Source: Pelagomonas calceolata
Lineage: Eukaryota > Sar > Pelagophyceae > Pelagomonadales > Pelagomonadaceae
Assembly: GCA_918797485.1 (NCBI GenBank)
Contig: CAKKNE010000005.1
Span: 5,208,001-5,272,000 of the forward strand
DNA: 64,000 nt
Direction of reading: 5' to 3'
The notes below the pieces were generated by a model. The model saw nothing but the letters and a program-made list of their open reading frames with translations, was not told the DNA's origin and ran no database searches. Both the position numbers and the translations under genes were made by a program. Shown piece by piece: positions 18,877 through 28,599 of this stretch. Numbering within the stretch: position 1 is the stretch's first letter; each line of letters opens with the position of its first letter.

Positions 18877-21198
18877 ATGAGGCGCCGCCTCGCCCTGCTC
18901 CTCTTGGTGAAGCATGTCGCGGCCTTCGAGCGCATCGCCTGCCTCGGCGACAGTATTGTGCGAGGCGACACGAAGCACGAGGAGGAAGACGAGTGGGAAG
19001 ATGGGAAGTTCGATCGAGGTAACTACCCGGCCATCCTCGAAGATTTAATTGATGGTTCAACGACGTGTGCCAACTTCGGGGCTTCTGGCGTGTGTGTGGA
19101 CCCCGATGCGAAGTTCTACCTGAACTCAGATAGATTTGACGCGGCGATCGACTTTGATCCGGACCTCGTAGTCATCATGATCGGCGTGAACGACGCGAAG
19201 GAGAAGTTGAATATCGGTGATTATGAAGATGGTTATGAACAAATACTCTCGAAGATGGAGGACAAGATGAAGAACCTGCAGGAAATTTATATTGTCATAC
19301 CCTTTAACATTATTGGTACGTGTTGCGACATCGACATGGAGCGCTACAATGATGAAGTTTCGGTGGCTACCTTGAATTTTTGTTTGAGTCAACAGCCGTC
19401 CTACAAGGGCATTCCCATCACATGTCTGGACATCCGCGACGAATGGAACGCGCGGACGGGGTGTGGTACTTGTGCTCATGATGGAGGCGGGGATGCTTGT
19501 AGTGGATATTCTACGCGAGATGATGACAGTGTGACTGGAACGTGCTGGTCGTACTACGATCCGGATGATGGTATTCATACTGATGATACGGGGTCGCAGT
19601 TGCTAGCCGAACTCATCTACGAGGCACTGCCGAACATGCCCTCGCGCGCGCCGACGCCGTCGCCGCCGCCCTCTTCTCAACCTACGTACGCGCCCGTGCC
19701 GTTCCCTACGCCGCGGCCTACGAAAGTACCAAAACCCCAGCCGACGCGGATGCCGACTGCCGTGCCCTCTCCCGCGCCGGTTTATCAGCCGTCGCCGTCG
19801 CCCTCGGGACGCCCCATCCCGGCGCCGACCGTGACGCCCGGCGAGCCTTCAGCAAAGCCGACGCCGAGCCCGTCACCGGCGCCGTCGCCGCGGCCGACGC
19901 CGCGGCCCTCGCTCCGGCCGACGGGTGCGCCGTCGCCGAAACCTTCACTAAATCCGACGGTCACGCCGGGCAACCCAACGGCCGCGCCGTTCCCGGCGCC
20001 CTCGCTCAAGCCCACCTCTCCAAAGACGACGGCGAGCCCCACTTTTGTGGAGATTGCCACGGGCACGCTGACCCTCCAAGGGATTGATTCCGCTACGGCT
20101 CTCCAGCAGAAGGATGCCATCGCCGCGTCCATCGCGGCGCTCTTCGAGGGCGACCGCGTCTCCGTCACGATCTTGGTGTTAGAAAGGCGACGGCTCCAAG
20201 CGACGGATCAGGCCGTCGTCATATTCACGGTGACGGCGCCGCTCTCCGCGCAAGCCATCTCCACAACATTAACAGAGGCCCAGGCCAGCGGCGCGCTGGA
20301 CGCTAATCTTAAAGCGCAGGGCGTCGACGCCACGGCCGCTTCCGTCGCCATGGACGGCGCCCAGGACGACTCCAAGGACTCGCCTTCAACCGCCGGCGCG
20401 GACATGAACATCGTGCTGGCGATCTGCTTCATCTGCGTCGGGCTGGTGGGCGCGACGGGCGTCCTCATGTACTGGCGGGGGATGAAGCGGAAGCGCGCCG
20501 CGCAACCCTACAAAAACGCCAAGGCGTTGCCGGATGCGTCGTCGCCCTTTAAGAACCCGAAGAGCCCGTCGCCGCGTGATGGGGAAAGAGTCGCTTTACG
20601 TTCTGGTCTGGCGGCGACGGTCGACGTCGAGGGGTTGGACGTCATGGAGACGACGGTGGCCGTGTCCCAATCCACGATCACGACCAGCGACATGGACCAA
20701 CTAGATCAATTGACCGATGCGCTGGAGCCGCCTAACGCGCCGCCGATGTCACCGCAGCAGCGGCCTTTCCACTCGCCTTCCCAGAAGGCCCGCAAACATC
20801 GACCCGCAGAAGCGCCCTCGGAGCTTGAGCTGCCGTCGGGCCGCGACGCGACGCCCATCCCGGTCCGGCGGATCAAGCTCGGGCCGATCGGGCCGCCGCC
20901 GCCGCCGCCACCACCACCACCACCGCCGGAACGGCCCTCGTTGTTGGCCTCAATATCGCAGAAGGCGTCCTTCTTTTTGTTGGGCGAGGCGTCCGAGTCC
21001 TCGTCGGACGCGGCCGAGGTGACGGTGACGTCGTCGCCGCCCGCGCCGCCGCCGCCGCCGTCGACCCCCGGGGGCACGTCCCTCAGCGCCGACACGAAGG
21101 GCCGCTGGGCCTGCCCGAAGTGCGCCATGGTCAACGCCGCGGGGACGGCGCTTTGCGCGTCGTGCGACGAGCCGCGGATCACTGGCTTGGCGCTCTAG
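18877..21198 (+). CDS. GDSL/SGNH hydrolase fused to Pro-rich stalk, membrane helix and RanBP2-type zinc finger
   Basis: 773 aa from ATG 18877. Signal peptide, then an SGNH hydrolase (about 18-245): ERIACLGDSIVRGD (catalytic Ser), NFGASG, VVIMIGVNDAKE and DGIHTDDTGSQL (Asp-x-x-His). Then a Pro/Ser/Thr stalk with P-T-x-x-P units (about 250-390), a SEA-like block with a LERRRLQA step (about 400-490), one membrane helix (about 510-532), a cytoplasmic tail with a 14-proline run (about 670), and a C-terminal zinc finger WACPKCAMVNAAGTALCASC (RanBP2/NZF type, W-x-C-x2-C-x10-C-x2-C). The ectodomain should hydrolyse an ester on a glycan or lipid; the inside finger may bind RNA or ubiquitin. The combination is unusual. 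Confidence 0.88.
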   Translation: MRRRLALLLLVKHVAAFERIACLGDSIVRGDTKHEEEDEWEDGKFDRGNYPAILEDLIDGSTTCANFGASGVCVDPDAKFYLNSDRFDAAIDFDPDLVVIMIGVNDAKEKLNIGDYEDGYEQILSKMEDKMKNLQEIYIVIPFNIIGTCCDIDMERYNDEVSVATLNFCLSQQPSYKGIPITCLDIRDEWNARTGCGTCAHDGGGDACSGYSTRDDDSVTGTCWSYYDPDDGIHTDDTGSQLLAELIYEALPNMPSRAPTPSPPPSSQPTYAPVPFPTPRPTKVPKPQPTRMPTAVPSPAPVYQPSPSPSGRPIPAPTVTPGEPSAKPTPSPSPAPSPRPTPRPSLRPTGAPSPKPSLNPTVTPGNPTAAPFPAPSLKPTSPKTTASPTFVEIATGTLTLQGIDSATALQQKDAIAASIAALFEGDRVSVTILVLERRRLQATDQAVVIFTVTAPLSAQAISTTLTEAQASGALDANLKAQGVDATAASVAMDGAQDDSKDSPSTAGADMNIVLAICFICVGLVGATGVLMYWRGMKRKRAAQPYKNAKALPDASSPFKNPKSPSPRDGERVALRSGLAATVDVEGLDVMETTVAVSQSTITTSDMDQLDQLTDALEPPNAPPMSPQQRPFHSPSQKARKHRPAEAPSELELPSGRDATPIPVRRIKLGPIGPPPPPPPPPPPPERPSLLASISQKASFFLLGEASESSSDAAEVTVTSSPPAPPPPPSTPGGTSLSADTKGRWACPKCAMVNAAGTALCASCDEPRITGLAL

Positions 21199-21275
21199 TC
21201 TTGCTTTTGGGTAATTAGTCACATACATACAATGCCTAGCCTTTCGCGTCTTCTGCCGGTGGCGTCATGAAGCCG

Positions 21276-21815
21276 TCAGCCGCATATCCGTGTCCACTCC
21301 TCCTCGCCGATGCCGGGGTGAAATTCTGGTCGGAAGTCGTGCCAGTGCCACCGACTCGTGAGCCAGCAGCCCCGTTGTAATCTGAGTTCCCACCCGAGAG
21401 TGACATGGGCGTCGGACGCGTCTTCGAGGCGCACGCGTAAGAAGGCCTCGTCGTCCAGCACAAGAACGTCGTCGTCGAGGTCGGCGGTGTACTCTTCGCG
21501 GAGTAAAGCGTACTGGCCGTTGCCGAGGCCTTCGAAGGTCGACCCGCGCCGCTGCACGCCGGCCGGCGCGAAGTCGGGTGTACTGAAGCGGTGCAGGAAT
21601 CGCTCGTCGCCGCTTCGCAACGCGCGGAGCGTAAGAGCGACCACGTCTACGGGTGTGAACGCGTCGGTTGGTGTCAGCCCGGTAGCCAGCAGTCGCCGGA
21701 AGTCGGCGTCTACATCATCGAGCTGTTTGGAGCTGTGTGACGAGCGCCGCTGCTGTCTTTGTGGCGGCAAATGAAGCGCTGCCGTTGCCACGAGAGAGAT
21801 GATAGCAAAACGCAT
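21276..21815 (-). CDS. signal-peptide protein, unknown function
   Basis: 179 aa, ATG 21815. The leader MRFAIISLVATAALHLPP resembles a signal peptide with an A-L-x-P transition. The mature part is a compact acidic domain with VVALTLRALRSGDERFLHRF followed by an STPDFA turn, and a C-terminal WHWHDFRPEFHPG. The ALRSGDERFLHRF helix and overall length recall small cystatin/NTF2-like fold proteins, but the match is too weak to name. It is convergent with the GDSL gene. Confidence 0.7.
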   Translation of the reverse strand: MRFAIISLVATAALHLPPQRQQRRSSHSSKQLDDVDADFRRLLATGLTPTDAFTPVDVVALTLRALRSGDERFLHRFSTPDFAPAGVQRRGSTFEGLGNGQYALLREEYTADLDDDVLVLDDEAFLRVRLEDASDAHVTLGWELRLQRGCWLTSRWHWHDFRPEFHPGIGEEEWTRICG

Positions 21816-22025
21816 GCTCGTGCCGTTCCAGGACGATTCATGCGGCCATTTGCAGCATGAGAGCTGCTTTGCAGCACTGAGAGCCCTGCCTGTTTGAAGC
21901 GCCTGGAAGCAGCCTAAGCGCTTTTTAAGACGCGACTGGCATTGGTTTGCATACGTTTGGACTCAACACAAGGACGGCTGGGCAAGAACGCGCGGACTTG
22001 CGCACTCTAAGGCACTGATCAAGCC

Positions 22026-22694
22026 ATGCACCGCCTCGCGCTGCTCCTGTGCACTGCCGCGACGACGAGCGCACTCCGCCTCGTCGGCCGGCGCGCAGCC
22101 GTCAGCGCGGCAACCGGTGCAGCTGTAGCGCTGCCGAAGCAAGTTCTTGCGAAATGCACGGACATCGAGTCGTGTCGCGAGGTCGGCGACGCTAAAGTTG
22201 CTGCTCAAGAGGCTGCAAATCCAGTGATAAACCTGGGCAACGGCGTACGATACAAACGTGTCAAGGAAGGTGCCGGTGCCACGGTCTCGGGCAATGATGT
22301 CGTGGACGTGGCATATTCGATCTCGACGGCGGGCGGCTCCTACATGTATTCACGCGGCTTTGGGTTCGAGAAGGACTCAGACGGCGTGGTTGATGCTGGA
22401 GATTTTTTGCGAGTGCGACTCGGCAATCAAGACGTCCCGAAAGGGATAGAGCTCGCTCTGCGCGGAATGAAGAAGGGTGAGAAGCGACGCGTCGAATTAC
22501 CACCTGGTCCGGTGACGGGATTTGAAACGTCGGAATGGAAGCCTGCTCCGACGACGCGGCGCGGCAAGGCGCAGATTGTCGCCTACAAAAATCTGATCAA
22601 CGGCAACGGCTCGTCGCAGCCGCCATTTCCCGCCGTGACGGTGTGGGATATCGAGTGCCGGCGCGTTCGCGGGGCGAGGGGTGGGGAGCGGTAA
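22026..22694 (+). CDS. thylakoid-lumen-type FKBP peptidyl-prolyl isomerase
   Basis: 222 aa from ATG 22026. Leader MHRLALLLCTAATTSALRL (signal plus plastid pattern), then RRAAVSAATGAAVALPKQVLA, a twin-arginine-like lumen transfer signal, and an FKBP domain from about residue 70: GVRYKRVKEGAG, DVVDVAYSISTAGG, RVRLGNQDVPKGIELALRGM, KKGEKRRVELPP. This matches lumenal FKBPs of plants and algae. Several active-site aromatics are replaced, so isomerase activity may be weak. A role in photosynthetic complex assembly is inferred from location. Confidence 0.88.
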   Translation: MHRLALLLCTAATTSALRLVGRRAAVSAATGAAVALPKQVLAKCTDIESCREVGDAKVAAQEAANPVINLGNGVRYKRVKEGAGATVSGNDVVDVAYSISTAGGSYMYSRGFGFEKDSDGVVDAGDFLRVRLGNQDVPKGIELALRGMKKGEKRRVELPPGPVTGFETSEWKPAPTTRRGKAQIVAYKNLINGNGSSQPPFPAVTVWDIECRRVRGARGGER

Positions 22695-22983
22695 CTTGTA
22701 ATTGTTGCCTGTGTGTCGACCCCTTGTTCATCTGATTGTCCCGTGATCCTCTCCTCTCGCGAGATATCTCGAGATCTGTCCAGCAAAACAAAACGGGTTT
22801 TCCAGGTCAATTTTGCGCGAATTGCGCCACCGTATACGGCGCAACGCCGTAAAATAGACAGGACAGACGCCGTGGCGTCTCCCAGCAACGTCGTGTAGTC
22901 GCGCTTCCACCTTTTAGCGCCTGCAAACAGGTTATAGTCCAATCCAGAGACCAGAGATCTTTTTGGTTTAAGCACCAAACACT

Positions 22984-23352
22984 ATGGTTCGCACCGAGCC
23001 GGTCCGCGAGAACCTGGCGAATCTCAAGCTCTCCTTTGGCGCGTCGCCTGGCCCGGTGGCAGTCCGTGTCCCGGTTGACGCGAGGACGTGACCTGGACGT
23101 CGTCGACCCGGACTCGACCGGTGGGAGTCGACCGGTCTCCGCGCGCAGGTCGTACGGCCCACCCAGACGAAGAACGACTTCCTGCTCGCCTATCGCGGTG
23201 TTGCTATCGGCGACGACGTCGCCATCGACAAGGGCAAGAAGACGGGCCGGGTCGCGCAGATGCTGCGCAAGACGCGGCCGTCGCCCCCCTCCCCGCCGCG
23301 GTCGAAAAAACGCCAGGAGCCGTCCTGGGCCAGGATGGCGCCGCCGGCGTGA
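22984..23352 (+). CDS. small protein, probably two exons
   Basis: ATG 22984 opens MVRTEPVRENLANLKLSFGA; a stop follows about 35 codons in. The same frame reopens after an acceptor CGCGCAG (23142-23148) with TKNDFLLAYRGVAIGDDVA and continues through IDKGKKTGRVAQMLRKTRP to a stop at 23350-23352. An in-phase intron from a donor between about 23055 and 23095 to 23148 would join them, giving about 95 residues. I do not recognise the family. The codon use of both halves is like other genes here, but the donor is ambiguous (several in-phase GT). Confidence 0.45.
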
Positions 23353-23541
23353 GCGATACGCCGTCGACGCGACGCACTCCGGAGCCGCGCCCAAGGCGCA
23401 CCCGCACGCGTCGCGAATCCCTTATTTAATAATGTTTTGCCCCACGTATCTGCACCGCGCACGCCATCGATGCAGCAGTCTAGTGAGTGCTCTCGGAAAG
23501 CTCTGGGAGTATAACGCGAGAAAGACTTACACAAGAAACGA

Positions 23542-24507
23542 TCATGGCTCGTCGCCATTCAAAAACCCCACCCACGCCTCGGACTCGATCGTGCTCTCGA
23601 GCATGTGGACGACGGTGCAAGGTCCCCCATCGTCGAAAAAAAACTCGAACCGCCGCGCGACGCGCGCGCCGTAGGCCGCCACCGACGAGGTCCACCGTAA
23701 AATCGAGCCCGGCTTCACTTCCCGTATATACTCCACATCAAAGGCGTTCACGTGGCGGCACTTCCACTTGCCCTCCTGCCGCTCCGCGTCGATGGCGTGG
23801 AGGCGCGCGTCGTATAATATGTGCGCCCAGCGCGCGTTGTTGATGTGTCCTAAAGAGTCCGCGTCGGACTGGCGGACGACGTAGTCGCCGCCGCCGTCCG
23901 CGCCTTCGGCCCACGCGAGCGCGTCCATGGCGGCGCTGCCCGGAAATCTGTGTGGAAATCAAATTTTGGACCGTTCCTGTCACTGCATCTGCTCGATGGC
24001 GTGTAGATTCCACACGGCCGGAAACGGGTCGTCGCAGTCGTCCTCCGTGACCAGTTCTCGCAACCCGGCCGCCACCTTGTCGGGCAGCGGCTCCGGCCGC
24101 CCAGCCTTGACGTGCACGAAGACGCCGCGCGTCGTCGCGACCCTTTCTTTCTCGTTGGCGTCCCAGAAGTCGGAGGCAAAGGCCCAGCTCGTCGTGCCGA
24201 CGCGCGTGCAGCGCGGTCTCACATCAATAGTGTCCACGGAATTGTGCAGCGCTTTATGGCTCCAGTCGAAGGCGACTCCGTGCTTTCGCAGGACCAATTG
24301 GTTGCGGCGCCACAGTTCCGCAAAGCCGTCGACGTTCTCTGCTAATACGGTGGTAGCACCGTCGGACAGCGTGAGCGTGCGCGCGGCCCAGTCCCACGCT
24401 GCTGAAGTGTCGCCCCAGCAGAGCGTCGAGCGTAACACGGGTTTGCCATCGCTGCTGAGGCGGCGCCTGGCAGCCTGCGAGACGACACGACGCGCCGCGA
24501 ATGCCAT
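23542..24507 (-). CDS. double-hotdog acyl-CoA/acyl-ACP thioesterase, one introner intron
   Basis: Exons 24507-24026 and 23947-23542, 295 aa. The leader (MAFAARRVVSQAARRRLSSD) is mitochondrial in style. Hotdog 1 has an RPRCTRVGTTSWAFASDF strand pair; hotdog 2 has VRQSDADSLGHINNARWAHI, the D-x3-H-x-N-N-x2-W signature of FatA/FatB and 4HBT-like thioesterases. Removing the 78-nt introner joins DCDDP to FPGSAAMDAL in frame across the linker. The substrate is presumably a fatty acyl thioester. Without the intron call each half looks like a separate short gene. Confidence 0.88.
23948..24017 (-). mobile_element. introner in the thioesterase gene
   Basis: Minus strand: begins CCGTGTGGAATC, ends TTTGATTTCCACACAG, with the core CACGCCATCGAGC inside. 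Flanking 8-mers GTTTCCGG (24025-24018) and ATTTCCGG match 7 of 8; the GT of the first is the donor. Confidence 0.88.
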
Positions 24508-25100
24508 TGCTGGAATGGCTCTTGAATCGCTCTCGCAGCGATGCTACCGGGAGTAATGAGGTCCCAATCAGGTGCTGGGACGACGCGTCGGCGTCGTTTT
24601 AGCAGCGTATCTCACAGAGAGCAGGTGGCTCTCTGTAGCTGTTCGAGCCTTACGCGTTTCTGCCACGCAGAATTTTTGTGGACAGTACCTTGTGAGGTTC
24701 TCGCGGCCTAGAGAAACGAGCTGTATTGCAGCGAGCGTCGACGGGTGTAGCACTAACGCCTGCCCATGCAGCATGCAAAACAGGTTTGTTGCCGGGAGTG
24801 TTGGCCAGCACGTTTCGAGAGCGGTCCGGTGGGTTGCAAAGCAACTCCAAAGCGGCGAAAACAGGGGTGGTGAGCTCAGTACTATCGTGCGGGATCAGGA
24901 AAACAGGTCCCCTCCATCTCACCACTTTAGAGCAGGCTGGCAAGCCGTGTGCGGCCGCATCGATCACGAAGTTGGCGTGGCGACGCCAGATTACTCTGCC
25001 TTGCTGCTGCCGTCACGAAAAACCGGCGCGCTGGCCGTACAGACACGCTAGCGCGCTGCAGCACGAGCACTAAATTTGAGCACAACCCTACGTTGACAAA
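24508..25100. other. intergenic, divergent promoter region
   Basis: About 590 bp between divergent starts of the thioesterase and J-domain genes, locally less GC-rich. No CTAG palindrome, tRNA or protein-like frame seen. Confidence 0.55.
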
Positions 25101-27221
25101 ATGGACGCAGCATGGGCCCTACCGGAGAGCCCATACGATCTCCTCGGCGTTGCCGACGACTGCAGCACCGCCGACGTCAAGAAGGCGTACAGAGACATGG
25201 CGCGCTTGTTCCATCCTGACAGGAATACGGACGCAAAGGACATCGAGACGCGCACGGCCCACTTCCTCAAAATCAAAAAGGCCTACGAGACGCTGCAGGA
25301 CCCGGGGAGCCGCAAGCTCTATGACGGCTGCTTGCTCGCGCGAGAGAGGCTCGTTCGAAAGAACTTGTATAAATACGCCGTCAGTAATACCCCAGAGTTC
25401 CGAGACGTGGTCGACGCCCAGTTCGCCGACGCCGTGCTCGATCCGGAGCGCGACGTGGCCGGCGACGCGCTCGTGCTGTGCTGCGAGTCCTGCGGCGCTC
25501 CCTCGAAATTCCGCTGCTCCATCTGCGACCGCCTGGTCTGCGCCTTTTGTCAATTGAAACAGCACGCTTTTGATGGTATTCCCCCGCACTACCCGGCGAA
25601 GTATACACCTAGATACAGAAGGCAGATCGAAAGCGATGGTAGATTAAGACGATTGCTAGACCACCAGAAGGAGGTCGGGGACCGGCCCTGGGCGAAGAGC
25701 GACAGCGACCGGGTCTCGGCAAGGCGGCGAGTGGCCCTCCTCAAAAAGAAATCAGACGGCGATGACCGGGCGCCGCTGTCGCTCACGTACGGCTGGTGCC
25801 AGACCCAGGCTTGCGTCTACGTCGCCGTGTTCGTGCCTGGTCTCTGCGCGGACGACGACGCCGTCCGCGTAGCGTTGACGAACAATCGGTTGAGCGTGGG
25901 GCCACGCCATGGCCAACCAATAGTAGATCAGCCCCTTTCAAATCAGGCGATGGGCGCGCTGGAGTGCGTCGTGTTTGGTTCTGCTGAAGTCGCGCTGGTC
26001 CGCGCGCAGAAGGCGAATCTGGGAGAGGTCTGGCGCGAGCTCTTCGAGGGCGACTCCTTACTACTGAGAGATGCGGGCGACCACGACCAACACGTGTGGT
26101 GGCGCGATTCCGGGGAGCCGAGCGCTGTGTGGAAATCAAATTTCCGACGCCCCACGCCATCGGCGCGATGTTCAGGATAACCTAGCTCACTGGTTGATTT
26201 CCACACAGGGACTTTCGGGAGCCCGAGCCGACATTTGGTTGGGGTCCGCGTCCTTCTCGTGCCTTCGAATCGGACGCAAAGGCGTGAAGGTGGACGCTCA
26301 TTCCGCGCAGGCGTCGACGTCTTCGTTCCGCGAAATTGTAAGGTTGAGGACTTGGAGGTGGAGCTCACGGCTAGACATCTGAGCGTGAAAGTGGAAGGAT
26401 GGGGCGTCTTCCGGCGGCACTGGGCCTACACCTGTAGGAGCGACGAGGCCTCGTGGCATCTTTTGGACGACGACGGCCGGCGGAAGGTTAGGGTCGATTG
26501 TCGCTTCCGTGGCTTGCCCACGAACGGGCCGAAGACCAAGGAGCCCGACGCCGTGCCCAAGGACGCCGTCAAGCAGCTCTTTGTGGAGGACACTGATGAT
26601 TATTCTACTTTGGCCGTCGCGCAAGTTGGTGCGTGGCTGGACGTCGGCGCCACCTTCTCGAAGGAAGAAGACCTCCTGCCGGCGGCGCAGAAGCTGCTCA
26701 AGGCCATGCGGCGCGAGCGGCCGCGGGAAGATCGCAAGAAGCCCCTCGAGCCGCCGTTTAGTTCATTAGATGTTGATTTAGAGGACGTGCGGCGGTGGCA
26801 TAGCCGCGAGTCCATATTGCGGGAGGACGCCTGGGTCTCGTCGCATGCGCCCTCTACAAAAACTGCTGCTTCTGTGTATGAAGCGCCCTTGCCACCGCCG
26901 CCGTCAATATCACGGGAGATCACTACGTTCGCGTGGGACGAACAAGGGTCCACGGTCAAGCTCTACCTGTCTCTCGGACAATTTGTCGACGAGCTCGTCA
27001 GTTCGGACGTCTCCGTCCGGTTTAGTTCGGGAAGCGTCCGCGTGCGAATCGGAGACCTCACGTTTGAGCGCAAGCTCTTCGCTCCCGTTAAACCGTCGAA
27101 GTGCGGCTTCAAGGTGCATGAGGAGCGGTGCTGCGTCGTCGTATCATTGCGGAAGAAGCGGAAGGAGGAGGTTTGGCCTTCACTTGTGGCGGACGTGAAC
27201 GCGGACCCCTGTGCCGCTTGA
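25101..27221 (+). CDS. J-domain co-chaperone with three CS domains
   Basis: Exons 25101-26116, 26209-26258 and 26311-27221, 658 aa. J domain at residues about 8-75 with YDLLGV, the HPD triad in LFHPDRN and KIKKAYETLQDP. A cysteine cluster follows (CCESCGAPSKFRCSICDRLV, then CAFC), like a B-box or zinc ribbon. Three CS (p23/NudC-like) domains come next: ACVYVAVFVPGL..., PTFGWG with VDVFVPRNCKVEDLEVEL, and ITTFAWDEQGSTVKLYLSLG ending WPSL. Intron 1 (GC-AG) is an introner; intron 2 is only 52 nt. With both removed the second CS domain reads continuously (GWGPRPSR then VDVFVPRN). J plus CS suggests handing clients between Hsp70 and Hsp90 (inference). Confidence 0.85.
26125..26208 (+). mobile_element. 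introner in the J-domain gene
   Basis: CTGTGTGGAAATCAAA ... GGTTGATTTCCACACAG, near-perfect inverted ends, core CACGCCATCGGCGCG. The upstream 8-mer GCCGAGCG starts with GC, used as donor (intron 26117-26208). The downstream 8 bp (GGACTTTC) no longer match it. Confidence 0.85.
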
Positions 27222-27369
27222 GCTCTAGGTGTTGTTTTTCTAAATTTGAGTTTTGGTATATAAAAACGGGTTTTCCAGCGCTTCTTTTTGCTCGCGCCGT
27301 GTACGGCCACCAGGCGGGTTCAGGCATAGCGAGTGGCTTAGAGCAAGCGACCACTCCCCACAGAACGCA

Positions 27370-27664
27370 ACCTTGAAGCGGCGCGCGCTCAAGATGTCTT
27401 CCTCTACAAATATAACTCTGATGACGACGTCGACCCGGACGACTTCGACGAATGTGATGAGTACTACTGTGGCAACGACCCGTACTGGCGGTACGACGCC
27501 GGTGATAAGGGACCGCTTGGATGTGATGATATCGCTGGAGAACCCGAGAAGATAGAGAAGCGATGCCGAACGCAAGAACGCGTCGGCGTCGACGCCACGG
27601 GCCGGGAAGTGCGCGCTTCCATCGCCTGCAAGGGCGTGTGCCGAGAGTCGTGCGGCGGCTGCTA
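27370..27664 (+). CDS. cysteine-rich acidic protein, 5' exon not found
   Basis: An open frame with strong coding character: DVFLYKYNSDDDVDPDDFDE, CDEYYCGNDPYWRYDAGD, and a C-terminal KGVCRESCGGC followed by TAG (27662-27664). No in-frame ATG exists before an upstream stop, but a good acceptor (CTCCCCACAG, ending 27360) precedes it, so a first exon upstream is likely. A TATA-like TATATAAAAA lies near 27256. The cysteine spacing suggests a small secreted or disulfide-bonded protein; no family recognised. It is convergent with the PPPDE gene. Confidence 0.45.
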
Positions 27665-27700
27665 GACCCCATTCCTCCCTAGAATCCCTTCCTAAGTAAA

Positions 27701-28599
27701 CTAAGTCGTTACCTTCGACGCCTCCGCCTCCTCCGCGAGCGCTTTCTTCCACGACCGCCTCCAAGACACGATCACGATCTTCTGGATCTGGCGCGTCACG
27801 GCCATGGTCATCGACCGCTGGAAGCTAGCCATGTTGCACAAGAGGGACTCCGACTCGAATATCACAAAGTCTTCCATGAACTTCCGGTCCACCTCGTTGC
27901 CGCCACTCAGGCGCCGGCCCAGGTCGTCGGCGAAGTGATCTGCGTGGGAGCGCGACAAGTGAGCCCAAGGTCCCTAAGAATGGCGTCGATGGCGTGGGAA
28001 TCGAAGCGATAATAATTCGGCACCGCGCGCGGACTACAATTCCGGAAGAAGAAGTCGTATTCCTCCTCATTGTAGTCAGCTTCCATCTTTCGGAGCACTT
28101 CATCTATCCCGGCATCATCGTAGACACTTTCGCCGAGGTTGAAAGAAAATACCGGCTCGCCGGCCGCGCGCGCGACCACAGAGTTACTGGTGGGCTCTAT
28201 CTCTCCATCATAAGCCCACCTGTGCGCAAATCAAACAGTGAGTCGGGTGCACCCGATAAATTCAGCAGTGGCAGAGACGCGCCGGGTAAACTTCGACTTA
28301 TGCACTGAAGCCCACGCGCGATCGCCAACTGAACAAGTCAGCTTCGGGAACCAGTGCACGCGCTTCGACGTCGCCAGACTGAGCGCTGGGGCAAGCTTCC
28401 CGTCACTCGATATGTCGTAGCATCTCACTATAACGTCCCTCGGTCCGATAGGCTTTTTTGCGCATTCTACAGTTTCTCCGACAGCAACCGCTTGCTCCTT
28501 GGTAGCGCCGCCGATGCCTTCCCTAAATTCAGTCCGCTTCGGCGGCGTCGTAATCGGCGCTAGTGCGCACGCAGTGGTCACGAGGAGCAGGCAGCGCAT
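27701..28599 (-). CDS. PPPDE (DUF862) peptidase, three exons
   Basis: Exons 28599-28316, 28219-28035 and 27939-27701, 235 aa. The leader MRCLLLVTTACALAP has the signal-plus-A-L-A-P plastid pattern. The PPPDE thiol peptidase fold follows: RVHWFPKL (probable catalytic His), GEIEPTSNS, and EYDFFFRNC joined to NHFADDLGRRLSGG. The NCNHF motif with the catalytic Cys is only formed when intron 2 is removed from the GT at 28034. Family members are deSUMOylating or deubiquitinating isopeptidases; a secreted or plastid form would be unusual. The C-terminus is a basic helix (RRSWKKALAEEAEASK). Confidence 0.85.
27940..28034 (-). mobile_element. probable decayed introner, PPPDE intron 2
   Basis: 95-nt intron. 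Ends CTCCCACGCAG; contains CCCACGCCATCGACGCC, the introner core. The 5' end (CGGTGCCGAATTAT) is a decayed match to CTGTGTGGAAATCA and no target duplication is clear. Confidence 0.6.
28220..28307 (-). mobile_element. introner, PPPDE intron 1, perfect target duplication
   Basis: Begins CAGTGCATAAGTCGA and ends GTTTGATTTGCGCACAG on the minus strand. Flanked by identical 8-mers GTGGGCTT at 28308-28315 and 28212-28219. Donor is the GT of the first copy, so splicing restores the original exon exactly. Confidence 0.9.
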
